From: B69-G16 sp964501905
GTDB taxonomy: Archaea > Thermoproteota > Thermoprotei > Thermofilales > B69-G16
Length of the DNA: 64,000 bases
Assembly (NCBI GenBank): GCA_964501905.1
Contig: CAZCTW010000001.1
Location: 62,001-126,000, forward strand
Direction of reading: 5' to 3'
Under the pieces are notes generated by a model, which saw nothing but the letters and a program-made list of their open reading frames with translations, was not told the origin of the DNA and made no database searches. How positions within the stretch are numbered: the first letter of the stretch is position 1; every line of letters starts with the position of its first letter. Shown here in pieces: positions 1 through 8,210 of this stretch. Made by a program: the position numbers and the translations under genes.

Positions 1-2
1 CC

Positions 3-851
3 ATAAGACTTAGAATGCAGTGGAACGACTTCCTCTCCGTCTACTACTCCTCTAGAGTACCCATCTTCGTGGTCCCGGGGAATCACGAGATGAAAACGGA
101 GGGCTACGAGGATTCGGGAGACCCGGATGCTCAGATACTCTATATCATGAACCTGGGACGCCTGTACTATGCTTTCAGCTATGGAAATTCCTTCTTTATA
201 CTGTTAGACACCGATTTGGTGGGGGAGGCTAGCACAGTTAAAGGCAAGCAGCTGGAATGGCTTAAAGAGATGCTTAGAGAATCGAAAAAGTACGAGCATA
301 CCTTCGTCTTTATGCATAAGCCTGTCGTGACGAGCCCAAGTTCTGACATGTTGATCAACCCGGGGAAGATAGCTGAATTACTGGTTGAGGCAGGAGTTAG
401 GGCGGTGTTCCAAGGGCACAATCACATATACTACCACGAAAAAGTTGGGCAAACAGATTTCTACGTTACCGGAGGCGCCGGAGCACCCTTATTCGCCTCC
501 TTCGAGCATGGAGGCGTCCATCACTTTCTACTCGTAACGGTCAACGGCTCTAACGTAAACGTCCAAATGGTTCCACTCGACTACCTCGACGTAAAATATG
601 GCGAAGACAGAGTTGAAATAAGCTACTCTTTCACTCAGAAACTAGAGTTCAGCAGAAACGGATATAGCTGGGATGCAGAGCCTCAACCTTTGACAATGGA
701 GGGGTTAACTTTTAAGGTTATAGAGGGGGAGTACGGCGTAGAGGGCGGAGAGATAAATAGAGTTTTAGAGTATAAGGGAGAAACTTGGATTATAGTGAGA
801 ACCTTGGTAGAGCCGGGAGAAAGCAAAGTCGTAAAAATTTTACAAAAATAA
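3..851 (+). CDS. Metallophosphoesterase (5'-truncated by window edge)
   Basis: The frame is open to the window edge, so the true start and the first metal motifs (D-x-H, GDxxD) lie outside. Seen: a GNHE motif about 22 residues after the first in-window Met and a GHNHIYYHE motif near residue 133, the metal- and phosphate-binding blocks of calcineurin-like phosphoesterases. The remaining C-terminal ~140 residues are beta-rich and resemble the accessory domain of purple-acid-phosphatase-like enzymes. It probably hydrolyses a phosphate mono- or diester. The substrate cannot be told. A T-run follows the stop codon. Confidence 0.8.
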   Translation: MRLRMQWNDFLSVYYSSRVPIFVVPGNHEMKTEGYEDSGDPDAQILYIMNLGRLYYAFSYGNSFFILLDTDLVGEASTVKGKQLEWLKEMLRESKKYEHTFVFMHKPVVTSPSSDMLINPGKIAELLVEAGVRAVFQGHNHIYYHEKVGQTDFYVTGGAGAPLFASFEHGGVHHFLLVTVNGSNVNVQMVPLDYLDVKYGEDRVEISYSFTQKLEFSRNGYSWDAEPQPLTMEGLTFKVIEGEYGVEGGEINRVLEYKGETWIIVRTLVEPGESKVVKILQK

Positions 852-897
852 GATCTAGATTAACTACTAACCTTCAGGTTTGTTTACGGCACGGCTA

Positions 898-904
898 TTT
901 TTTT
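898..904 (+). terminator. T-tract terminator candidate
   Basis: Seven consecutive T residues lie about 47 bases after the phosphoesterase stop and ahead of the ECF operon. Archaeal transcription commonly ends at such T-runs. No strong hairpin is visible. Confidence 0.3.
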
Positions 905-972
905 AAGTTAAAATTTCAAAGTAAATTTTAAATCCACTCTATGAAAATAACTATACATAATAGGTGAAAGGT

Positions 973-2157
973 ATGGCTAAAACGAGGATTTTTGCCTTGT
1001 TCTCCGTGCTTATTTTGACGCTTGCCTTATTCAACGTTAGCGCCCAACCACAGGTAAGCGTCGAGTTCTACTTCCCCCACTACTACAACCCGACGTTTAA
1101 GGCGCAGACAAACGAGCAAGTGATAATATCTAAAGGCTATAGAGGACGGGGCTACTTCTGGGGCTCAGTTTATATAACGAATACGGGCGCTGAACCGGTC
1201 GAGAATCTAGTACTAGAAGTCTACGCGCCCGAGGAAGAAGGCTTTAAGATATTAACTCCGCCGAAAGGCGGCGAAGTTGGCGAAGACAGTAAAATGTTCA
1301 GCTATACAATCTCAAAGCTAGACCCAGGCAAGAGGATATACGCCTCATTTAAGTGCGCAGTCCCCGAAACTCTAACTTCTAAAATCGTGACTTTCAAAGT
1401 AGTCGTTAAAACTGCTGATGGAACCGTAATCTATGAGTCTGAAGAGAAGAGGCCCTTCGTCCCGCCGCCCTTCATGATATACGCGGCTACATTCATAATC
1501 TCTATAGTCGTAATACTGATAGCTTTCTACTTGATAAGCAAGGGGAAGCTATACGGCAAGTCCTTTAAGACTAAAGACTTGATCTATACCACGATATTCG
1601 GCGTACTGCTGGTCATCTGGGTTCAAATCATCGGAAGGAGCTTAGGATTCTTCGCCATGACCAATAAAATACCGATACCCTTCGTAAACTACGCGTTGGG
1701 CGACGTCGGCTACGCCACCATATTCGTGCTCGGCGTTTTGCTGATTAGAAAGCCCGGCGTCGCCACCTTGATGCATATAGTCTATCAATTCGTTAGCCAG
1801 CTCTTCTGGTACGGCTTAGACGCTAGGTGGATGCTCTACTCGATAGTAGAGGGCGTGCCCGTCGACCTCTACCTAGCCTTCGTGAACAGGATGCTGGCTC
1901 TAAAGGCGGGCGGCGAAGTCACCGCCATTAGGCCTACTGGTATCTTCGGCTACATAGACGCTGCGATTACGGGCGCTTTAAGGGCTTTATTCGCCTGGAT
2001 TTCACTATACTACGTCTTCTTCCCCTACTTAAACCACTACTACACCACAACTTACGTTGTCTTTATGCACACTACCACGATAACAGTATTCAACGCCATC
2101 TACGGGGCTGTGCTAGCATACCCGCTGTTCAGAATACTGGAGAAACTGGTACCTTAA
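973..2157 (+). CDS. ECF transporter substrate-binding (S) component, YkoE-like, with extracellular N-terminal domain
   Basis: First gene of an ECF transporter operon. A signal peptide or membrane anchor (residues 1-25) is followed by a ~120-residue extracellular beta domain resembling CARDB/NEW3-type 'N-T-G' repeats. A transmembrane helix lies at about 165-185, then a five- to six-helix membrane domain at about 200-390. The segment LLIRKPGVA resembles the IRKPG segment of Bacillus YkoE, the hydroxymethylpyrimidine/thiamine S component. YkoE itself is about 200 residues, so the N-terminal half is an addition. The ATG at 973 is preferred over GTG at 964 because AGGTGA sits 5 bases upstream. No TPP riboswitch was seen upstream. 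The substrate is inferred from family resemblance only. Confidence 0.7.
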   Translation: MAKTRIFALFSVLILTLALFNVSAQPQVSVEFYFPHYYNPTFKAQTNEQVIISKGYRGRGYFWGSVYITNTGAEPVENLVLEVYAPEEEGFKILTPPKGGEVGEDSKMFSYTISKLDPGKRIYASFKCAVPETLTSKIVTFKVVVKTADGTVIYESEEKRPFVPPPFMIYAATFIISIVVILIAFYLISKGKLYGKSFKTKDLIYTTIFGVLLVIWVQIIGRSLGFFAMTNKIPIPFVNYALGDVGYATIFVLGVLLIRKPGVATLMHIVYQFVSQLFWYGLDARWMLYSIVEGVPVDLYLAFVNRMLALKAGGEVTAIRPTGIFGYIDAAITGALRALFAWISLYYVFFPYLNHYYTTTYVVFMHTTTITVFNAIYGAVLAYPLFRILEKLVP

Positions 2158-2217
2158 AACAAACAACAATATTTTATTTACTATTTTTAGTATCACTACT
2201 GTGCTGGTGCGAGGCTA

Positions 2218-3933
2218 ATGAATGACTACATACTGAGAGTCGAGAATCTCTGGTACCGATATCCCTTCAGCGAAGAGTGGGCTCTAAAGAACATTAACTT
2301 AAACGTTAGCAAGGGAGAATTCGTGGTTATAACCGGGCCTAGCGGCTGCGGGAAGTCAACGCTAGCCTTAACCATATGCGGCTACATACCCCACGTTATA
2401 GAGAAAGGAGTAATGAAGGGAGACGTATACGTCAAGGGGATAAACACCAAGACTAAAGAACTGCACGAGCTCACTCAACTAGTAGGAGTAGTTCTACAAA
2501 ACCCTGAGGATCAGCTCTTCGCTCTGACTGTCGAGGAAGACGTAGCTTTCGGCCCGGAGAACTTAGCGTTGCCTAAGGAAGAAGTTAGAAGGAGAGTCGA
2601 TAAAGCTATGAAAGATGCCGGCGTTTACCACATAAAAGATAAAGAGATATTCGCCTTGAGCGGGGGGCAGAAGCAGAGAACAGCTATAGCCGGTATATTG
2701 GCTATGGAGCCTGAAATCGTCATCTTCGATGAGCCCACATCGGATCTCGATCCTCAAGGCGCTTACAGCGTGTTGTCTATTATCAGCGAAATCCAGAAAT
2801 TGAGGGATATAACGGTTATACTCATAGAACATAGGCTAGACGAAGTTTCTAAGTATGCCGATAGGATAGTGTTGATGAACGATGGAAGAATAATAGTAGA
2901 TGAAGAGCCTCACGTAGCCTATAGGGAGCTAGATAGGTTTTTGTCTATAGGGGTTAGGCCTCCCCAAGTCTCGGAGCTGGTATATAAGTCGGAGAACCCT
3001 CTACCTTCTAAAATACCTATATCGCTGGAAGAAGCCGTCGACTACTACAAGTCTAAGCTCAATGGATACTCCGAGTTTCCTTTAAAACTAGAGGATTCCC
3101 CCGCGCCCAGCGGAGAGCCTATTATAAGCTTTAAAGATGTATGGGTTATGTACCCTGACGGCACAGTGGCCATTAAGGGGGTAACTCTGGATATCTACGA
3201 TAGAGAAATGGTCGCTATAATAGGTAGAAATGGCAGCGGCAAATCTACGCTGACCAAACTGCTCGTAGCTCTGTTAAAGCCGTGGAAGGGGGAGGTCAGA
3301 GTCTTAGGTATAGATGTTTCAAAAGCCACTACCAGAGAATTAGTACAGTACGTAGGATACGTATTCCAGAATCCCGACCATCAGTTATTCACGAACACGG
3401 TCGAAGAGGAGCTAGCCTTCGGCCCTAGAAATTTGGGTTTACCACCAGAGGAAGTGGAGAGGCGGGTTAGAGAGGCCATGGAAATGCTCGAGCTCTCGGA
3501 ATTTAAAGATAGGCATCCCCAGTCCCTCTCCAGAGGTCAGAGGAGGAGGCTAGCCGTAGCTAGCGTGCTGACCATGCACCCCAAGATTCTGGTTTTAGAC
3601 GAGCCGACTACGGGTCAAGATTGGGGTCACTCTGTTAGGCTGATGGAGCTGGCCAAAAAACTGAATAGAGAGAAGGGAGTTACCGTCATATTCGTAACCC
3701 ACGATATGCGTCTAGTAGCTGAATATGCCTCTAGGGTAGTCCTCTTGGAGGATGGTAGGGTGATTATGGATACTGGTCCTAGAGGGGCCTTCACTGACGA
3801 AGAGCTCGTTAAGCACAACATACTGCCTCCCTACATCACGCAGCTAGCTATGAAACTCTTCAAGAATAAACCGGGCGTTCTCAGAGTTGAGGAATTCATA
3901 GAGGGGTTGAAGGCGATTAAGGGAGGTGGTTGA
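2218..3933 (+). CDS. ECF transporter dual ATPase (YkoD-like, fused EcfA-EcfA')
   Basis: Two complete ABC ATPase domains in one chain. The first has Walker A GPSGCGKST (about residue 41), Q-loop VLQNPEDQLF, signature LSGGQKQRT and Walker B with DEPTSDLD. The second has GRNGSGKST, VFQNPDHQLF and DEPTTGQD, with a divergent signature LSRGQRRR in place of LSGGQ. The asymmetric signatures match fused energy-coupling ATPases. The 571-residue length fits YkoD-type proteins. It powers uptake together with the S component upstream and the EcfT gene overlapping its 3' end. Confidence 0.93.
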   Translation: MNDYILRVENLWYRYPFSEEWALKNINLNVSKGEFVVITGPSGCGKSTLALTICGYIPHVIEKGVMKGDVYVKGINTKTKELHELTQLVGVVLQNPEDQLFALTVEEDVAFGPENLALPKEEVRRRVDKAMKDAGVYHIKDKEIFALSGGQKQRTAIAGILAMEPEIVIFDEPTSDLDPQGAYSVLSIISEIQKLRDITVILIEHRLDEVSKYADRIVLMNDGRIIVDEEPHVAYRELDRFLSIGVRPPQVSELVYKSENPLPSKIPISLEEAVDYYKSKLNGYSEFPLKLEDSPAPSGEPIISFKDVWVMYPDGTVAIKGVTLDIYDREMVAIIGRNGSGKSTLTKLLVALLKPWKGEVRVLGIDVSKATTRELVQYVGYVFQNPDHQLFTNTVEEELAFGPRNLGLPPEEVERRVREAMEMLELSEFKDRHPQSLSRGQRRRLAVASVLTMHPKILVLDEPTTGQDWGHSVRLMELAKKLNREKGVTVIFVTHDMRLVAEYASRVVLLEDGRVIMDTGPRGAFTDEELVKHNILPPYITQLAMKLFKNKPGVLRVEEFIEGLKAIKGGG

Positions 3934-4957
3934 GGTGTATCTAGGAGATATATTCTCCCTGTTAAAGTTCGTTTTCGACTTCATAGTGTTCTTCGTGCTC
4001 GGCCCCGGCGTAGTCCTCCTCTTCATTTACAGACTGTTGATAAGAGGAGGGTTGAGGAGGTTCTTCCTTTACGAAAAGAAGGATAGCTTCTTCCACAGGC
4101 TAGACCCAAGAGTTAAGATTTTCTGGGCTATGACCGTTACCGTTCTAGGCGCTATACTCGACGATCTCTACGTTATGCTGGCGCTTTTCCTATGGGTGGT
4201 AGTGATGTGGCTGACCGCAAAGCCCACACGGGATAAGCTCATAACGACTATCATACTCCTGCTCCCTATACCGATAAACGCCATATTCTATCAGGGGATA
4301 AGGTACGGGTACGACTGGTGGGAGAGAAAGTTCATATTCACAGTTACGCCGGTGTATGAGATGCATCCGTTCATGGATTACATATTGGGCGGACACGTCC
4401 TCACCCTTGAAGGCATGTACTACGGTGCTTTTCAATCCTTGAGAGTTCTCATAGCGGCGGGGAGTGGACTGCTTCTAGCGGTGTCAACGGCTCCTAACGC
4501 TCTCCTGCTAGGTTTAACAAACTTCGTTAAAGTAGGCAAGTATAGGATAGGGGTTCCCTACGTCCTCTCCTTCTCTATAGTTATAGGCATTAGGCTCATA
4601 CCCACTATGCTGGAAGACGCGAATATAGTGATAAACGCCGCTAGAGTTAGGGGATTAACTATAGCCACCTTCCGAGGCAGAAACCCCGCGAAAGCCTTAA
4701 AGGCCTTTGTGAGAACCGCCAGGTACTTCATGTACATGGTCGTGCCTCTTATAGTTAGCTCTCTCAGAAAGGGAAGCAACATGGCTATAGCAGCGGATCT
4801 AAGGGCTTTTAGAGCTAAGCCTAACAGAACGTATTTGATAGAGAGAAAGATGTCTCTACGAGACTGGGTATTCTTCATAGTTTCGATGGCGGTGTTCATA
4901 GCCGGTTGGTGGTACGCCTACCTAGGAGCCGCCGCTACCCCGGGAATAATAATCTAA
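3926..4957 (+). CDS. ECF transporter transmembrane coupling protein EcfT (YkoC-like)
   Basis: Third gene of the transporter operon, overlapping the ATPase stop by 8 bases. The start at 3926 (GTG) is uncertain. GTG at 3935 is better placed behind GGGAGGTGG. Hydrophobic helices lie at about 12-32, 68-110 and 170-215, with another at the C-terminus. NAARVRGL (about 238) and AADLRAF (about 292) correspond to the paired Ala-Arg-Gly coupling motifs with which EcfT contacts the ATPases. It has an extra N-terminal helix compared with minimal EcfT. Confidence 0.88.
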   Translation: MVEVYLGDIFSLLKFVFDFIVFFVLGPGVVLLFIYRLLIRGGLRRFFLYEKKDSFFHRLDPRVKIFWAMTVTVLGAILDDLYVMLALFLWVVVMWLTAKPTRDKLITTIILLLPIPINAIFYQGIRYGYDWWERKFIFTVTPVYEMHPFMDYILGGHVLTLEGMYYGAFQSLRVLIAAGSGLLLAVSTAPNALLLGLTNFVKVGKYRIGVPYVLSFSIVIGIRLIPTMLEDANIVINAARVRGLTIATFRGRNPAKALKAFVRTARYFMYMVVPLIVSSLRKGSNMAIAADLRAFRAKPNRTYLIERKMSLRDWVFFIVSMAVFIAGWWYAYLGAAATPGIII

Positions 4958-5049
4958 AAATAAATGAAATCTAAAACAATACTTTCCACAGGAAACTTAA
5001 ACAGTCAATGAACGAGAAAAAGAAACTAGCATGATAATGGTCGTGTATT

Positions 5050-5826
5050 TTATTCCAGAATTAATAAATCGCTTATTTTACCAATTTTAGCTTGGAGCTC
5101 TGTAAGAACCTTAGGGGTCCCAGCTATGAACCTTATCTCCTGGTAGTCTATCGGTAAAGTCTTTATAGGTTTAAACTCCCAGTCCACGAAGCTTATACCG
5201 GCTTCCCTCGCAATTACAAAACCTCCTGCTATGTCAGGGACCCAGCTTTTGCCTATTGCCACTTCAGCGCTCCCTCCCGCAATAATGCACAATTCGAGAG
5301 ATGAGCAGTGGAGATCTATAGAATTTAAGAATTTCGTTTTCACGTTTATAGTCTCGACGTCGTAGCTGTCCGGTATCTCCCGCCTCATTTTTGAAAGGTC
5401 TATAATAACGCCGTTTTTAGTCTTTTTCATGTAGGCTCCTTGTCCTTTTTCAGCTCTGTACACCACCATGTCGTGTAGATCGACTACTAAGCCGTAGATG
5501 AAGTCGTCTTTGTAAGCTAGAGCTACGCTGTAGGCGTAGTACTTGAGTCCACACATAAAGTTCAGAGAACCGTCGAGAAGATCGCATACACAGACCCACT
5601 CCGCTCCTTTAGCTGGTATGTAGCCAGAATCTTTCCCTAATAGGGAGACCGGTTCATCGAGAGTTTTACAAATTAATTGTTGAGCTTCCCTCTCCCAGCG
5701 GGGCTTATATTCTTTCGTCAGAACTCTGTAGCTTATTCTCCCTTCTCGAAGGCTTGTAGCTTCGCTCATTATTTTTTCTGCGTGCTTGACTAGTACGGAA
5801 TCGAGATTTTTCAGATCCACGCCCAT
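5050..5826 (-). CDS. Inositol-monophosphatase-fold protein with altered first metal motif
   Basis: 258 residues, usual length for the IMPase/FBPase family of Mg-dependent sugar-phosphate phosphatases. The central motif CDLLDGSLNF (81-90) keeps D82, D85 and the DGS core, and WVPDIAG near 197 matches the third block (W-x-x-D-x-A-G). The block that normally reads G-E-E reads GKDSG (64-68), so the first glutamate ligand is missing. It may be inactive, use another ligand or act on an unusual substrate. ATG at 5826 is preceded by GGAGGT. Single gene, with no operon partner. Confidence 0.72.
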   Translation of the reverse strand: MGVDLKNLDSVLVKHAEKIMSEATSLREGRISYRVLTKEYKPRWEREAQQLICKTLDEPVSLLGKDSGYIPAKGAEWVCVCDLLDGSLNFMCGLKYYAYSVALAYKDDFIYGLVVDLHDMVVYRAEKGQGAYMKKTKNGVIIDLSKMRREIPDSYDVETINVKTKFLNSIDLHCSSLELCIIAGGSAEVAIGKSWVPDIAGGFVIAREAGISFVDWEFKPIKTLPIDYQEIRFIAGTPKVLTELQAKIGKISDLLILE

Positions 5827-5971
5827 TAATACCCTTTACCTCCAGTATGTGTGAGTACACTCTCTAAATAAAATTTTTACATCGACGGAGCCACGCTTAG
5901 AATCTTAATAGTTCTCATAACGGTTAAAACTTGATACTATCCCGCTTATAGAATAGGCTAGTTCCTATATG

Positions 5972-6451
5972 CTAGTAAGTCTTAGCATCTTTTCGTTTGC
6001 TCCATTCTATCATCATCTTAACGCATTCGTCTCTTAGAACTCCGCCTATTATCTCCACTCTACTGCCGCCTAATTCCTTCATTTTTTGATTAGAGATATG
6101 GAGTTCTCTAAAGCCTAGAGCTGCGGCGTCTTCTATGGAAGCCCCGTAGACTATCATATCGGCGTCGGCCCAGTGTATGGCTGAGAAGCACATAGGACAT
6201 GGCTCACAGGTGCTATAGACTATACACCCCTTTAAGACGTATGTTCCGAGCTTTTTGGCGGCTTTTCTTATAGCGTTTATCTCCGCGTGGGCGGTAGGGT
6301 CTAAGTCCATTAAGACCGTATTATGGGCCTCCGCTACTATTTCTCCATCTTTTACTATCACGCAACCAAACGGAGATTGCCCCTTCTCTATCCCCTTTTT
6401 AGCTACTTCAATAGCGCGCTTCATCATCTTCTCGTGGAATTCGATATTCAT
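5972..6451 (-). CDS. Cytidine/deoxycytidylate-deaminase-family protein, guanine-deaminase-like
   Basis: Zinc hydrolase of the CDA fold. HAEINAI (about 55-61) supplies the zinc ligand and catalytic Glu, and CEPCPMC (about 82-88) supplies the two zinc cysteines. The N-terminal SPFGCVIVKDG and the GASIEDAAALGF segment resemble Bacillus guanine deaminase GuaD more than tRNA adenosine deaminase TadA. Length 159 also fits GuaD. It likely deaminates guanine to xanthine in purine salvage. A tRNA-editing or nucleoside role cannot be excluded. ATG follows GGTGA. Confidence 0.85.
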   Translation of the reverse strand: MNIEFHEKMMKRAIEVAKKGIEKGQSPFGCVIVKDGEIVAEAHNTVLMDLDPTAHAEINAIRKAAKKLGTYVLKGCIVYSTCEPCPMCFSAIHWADADMIVYGASIEDAAALGFRELHISNQKMKELGGSRVEIIGGVLRDECVKMMIEWSKRKDAKTY

Positions 6452-6491
6452 GAGTTCACCGCCGAACTTTAGCCGGTGCCGTTAATAAACG

Positions 6492-6977
6492 TTATTCAGA
6501 TGAGTATTGTAGGGGGATTTTCGTAGTTTCTTTAACTGTGTCTAGGACGACACAGGTCAAGGTTTTCTCTACTCCCTCTACTTTCCTCAGCTTGTCTATG
6601 ATAAATTTTCCAAGCTCCTCTATGTCGGATACTCGTACTTTCAGTACGATATCCCAGTCTCCGGTAATTATATGGGCTTCCTGGACTTCGGGGAATGAAG
6701 CTATTTTGCGGGCTACTTCTCTTTGAGATAGCTTCCTCTGACCTCTGGTTTCGTAGGAGAAGGATATGAAAATAAAAGCTGAAGTTTTCAATCCCAGCCT
6801 TTTATGATCTAAAATTGCCCTGTAAGCCTTTATAAAACCCAGTTTCTCCATTCTTTTTATCTTGGTATAGACCGTGGTTATGGGTGTACGTATTTTTTTC
6901 GCAAGCTTCTTTACTGTTATTTTACAATTCTCCTGTAACTCGCTTAGTATTTGCAAATCTTTCTCATCGAGGGTCAT
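6492..6977 (-). CDS. Lrp/AsnC-family transcriptional regulator
   Basis: Full-length 161-residue Lrp/AsnC protein. The N-terminal helix-turn-helix begins LDEKDLQILSEL and includes the recognition region RTPITTVYTKIKRME. The C-terminal RAM (ACT-like) domain has the ITGDWDIVLKV block where amino-acid effectors bind. It is divergent from an asparagine synthetase gene across a 182-base gap, so it probably controls that gene and itself. A candidate operator lies between them. Confidence 0.93.
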   Translation of the reverse strand: MTLDEKDLQILSELQENCKITVKKLAKKIRTPITTVYTKIKRMEKLGFIKAYRAILDHKRLGLKTSAFIFISFSYETRGQRKLSQREVARKIASFPEVQEAHIITGDWDIVLKVRVSDIEELGKFIIDKLRKVEGVEKTLTCVVLDTVKETTKIPLQYSSE

Positions 6978-6991
6978 TGTATCGTAAATTA

Positions 6992-7031
6992 TTCAAGTTA
7001 CTAATTAACGTTACGTTTCCTTACACTTGAA
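6992..7031. promoter_or_regulatory. Inverted repeat between lrp/asnC regulator and asparagine synthetase
   Basis: TTCAAGT (6992-6998) and ACTTGAA (7025-7031) are perfect 7-base inverted arms. Between them lies the 8-base palindrome TAACGTTA (7006-7013). Lrp-family dimers and octamers bind such spaced palindromes. The location in the divergent gap suggests an operator, but no binding data are available. Confidence 0.35.
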
Positions 7032-7102
7032 AATTTCACGCTTATTTAGGCCTGTTCATAAAAAATTTTCTTTTACTAGCGCTAAAACATAGTATAAATT
7101 GA

Positions 7103-7111
7103 AATATATAC
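7103..7111 (+). promoter_or_regulatory. TATA box candidate for asparagine synthetase gene
   Basis: AATATATAC lies about 50 bases before the ATG, in an AT-rich stretch. A start of transcription 25-30 bases downstream would give a leader of about 25 bases. Confidence 0.4.
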
Positions 7112-7159
7112 GAGCTTAAAAGGAGAAAAATTATGTAATCAAGTCGCAGAAAGGTTAAC

Positions 7160-8104
7160 ATGCTGGCTAAACTAGAAGATGTCGTAGAATACCTCAAAAG
7201 GAGAGAGCTACTCCCCATACTTAAAATTCAAACAACTGTTCTAAAAGCTCTAGAAGACTTCATGGTTTCCAGAGGATTTATTCAGTTAATGCCGGTTATA
7301 ACTTCCAAGTTCACCGACCCCTTAGGCCCCGATCCGGGCAGTTCCATAGTCGCAGTACCGAAGATAAAGTACTATGATAAGGAACTAGTCTTAACTCAGA
7401 GTATGATACTCCATAAGCAGTTGTCCTTGTTAACTGGCGCAGATAAGATATTTATTATGTCGCCTAACGTAAGGTTGGAAGATAAGGCTAGGAGGAAAAC
7501 GGGCCGGCACTTGTTCGAGTTTACTCAAATGGATTTCGAAATTGCCTATGGCACTATGAAAGATGTAATGTCGCTCACCGAGGATTTGTTGTGCGAGGTT
7601 ATATCTAGGGTTTTGAAGGATAGGAGAGAGGAACTTGAGCTGTTGGGTAGGAAGCTTGAAGTTCCTCCTAAACCGTTTAAAGTCTATACCACTCACGAGC
7701 TAGAGGAGAGGTACGGTAAAGATTGGGAAATAATAGCTTCCCTAGAGAGTAGATATCCCTTCTGGGCTGTATGTTTTAAACGCGAGTTTTACGACAGAGA
7801 GGACCCCGAGAATCCCGGGCATTACAGGAACTACGACTTAATATATCCAGAGGGATTTGGGGAGGGGCTGTCCGGTGGTGAGAGAGAATGGGAGTACGAT
7901 AGAATAATTGCTAGAATTAAAAGAGATGGACTAGATCCGAACAGGTATAGGGAGTACCTCTACATAGCTAAAAGAGGCCTACTCATTCCAAGCGCTGGAG
8001 CTGGCATAGGCGTTGAGAGGTTAGTCAGGTTTATCGTTGGAGCTAAGCATATCGGGGATATACAGCTATTCCGTAGAGTACCGGGAGAGCCCGTTTTTAT
8101 CTGA
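7160..8104 (+). CDS. asnA: Archaeal asparagine synthetase, AsnRS-derived
   Basis: A class II synthetase catalytic core without an anticodon-binding domain (314 residues). Class II motifs seen: RLEDKARRKTGRHLFEFTQMDFE covers motif 2 (about 101-123), and the C-terminal GAGIGVERLVRF is motif 3. This matches the archaeal AsnRS-related enzyme that makes asparagine from aspartate, ammonia and ATP, described in Pyrococcus. The lack of the N-terminal OB domain argues against a true AsnRS or AspRS. The neighbouring divergent AsnC-type regulator supports an amino-acid synthetic role. Starts at ATG 7160 after AGAAAGG. Confidence 0.85.
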   Translation: MLAKLEDVVEYLKRRELLPILKIQTTVLKALEDFMVSRGFIQLMPVITSKFTDPLGPDPGSSIVAVPKIKYYDKELVLTQSMILHKQLSLLTGADKIFIMSPNVRLEDKARRKTGRHLFEFTQMDFEIAYGTMKDVMSLTEDLLCEVISRVLKDRREELELLGRKLEVPPKPFKVYTTHELEERYGKDWEIIASLESRYPFWAVCFKREFYDREDPENPGHYRNYDLIYPEGFGEGLSGGEREWEYDRIIARIKRDGLDPNRYREYLYIAKRGLLIPSAGAGIGVERLVRFIVGAKHIGDIQLFRRVPGEPVFI

Positions 8105-8181
8105 CACAAACAGATAGACTTCCAAAATCGATGGACTTTTTCCGAATTTTTCAGTTATTCTCTAATTGTAAAACACAATCC

Positions 8182-8189
8182 TTATAAGC
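8182..8189 (+). promoter_or_regulatory. TATA box of antiporter gene, leaderless transcript likely
   Basis: TTATAAGC ends about 22 bases before ATG 8211. The spacing places transcription start at or next to the start codon. No Shine-Dalgarno sequence is present, so the mRNA is probably leaderless. Confidence 0.45.
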
Positions 8190-8210
8190 CTATATTTGCT
8201 CAAAATCTGT

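Noticed and set aside
852..972. TPP riboswitch ahead of the YkoE-like operon
   Set aside because: No CTGAGA-type core or paired arms are visible in the 121-base leader region.
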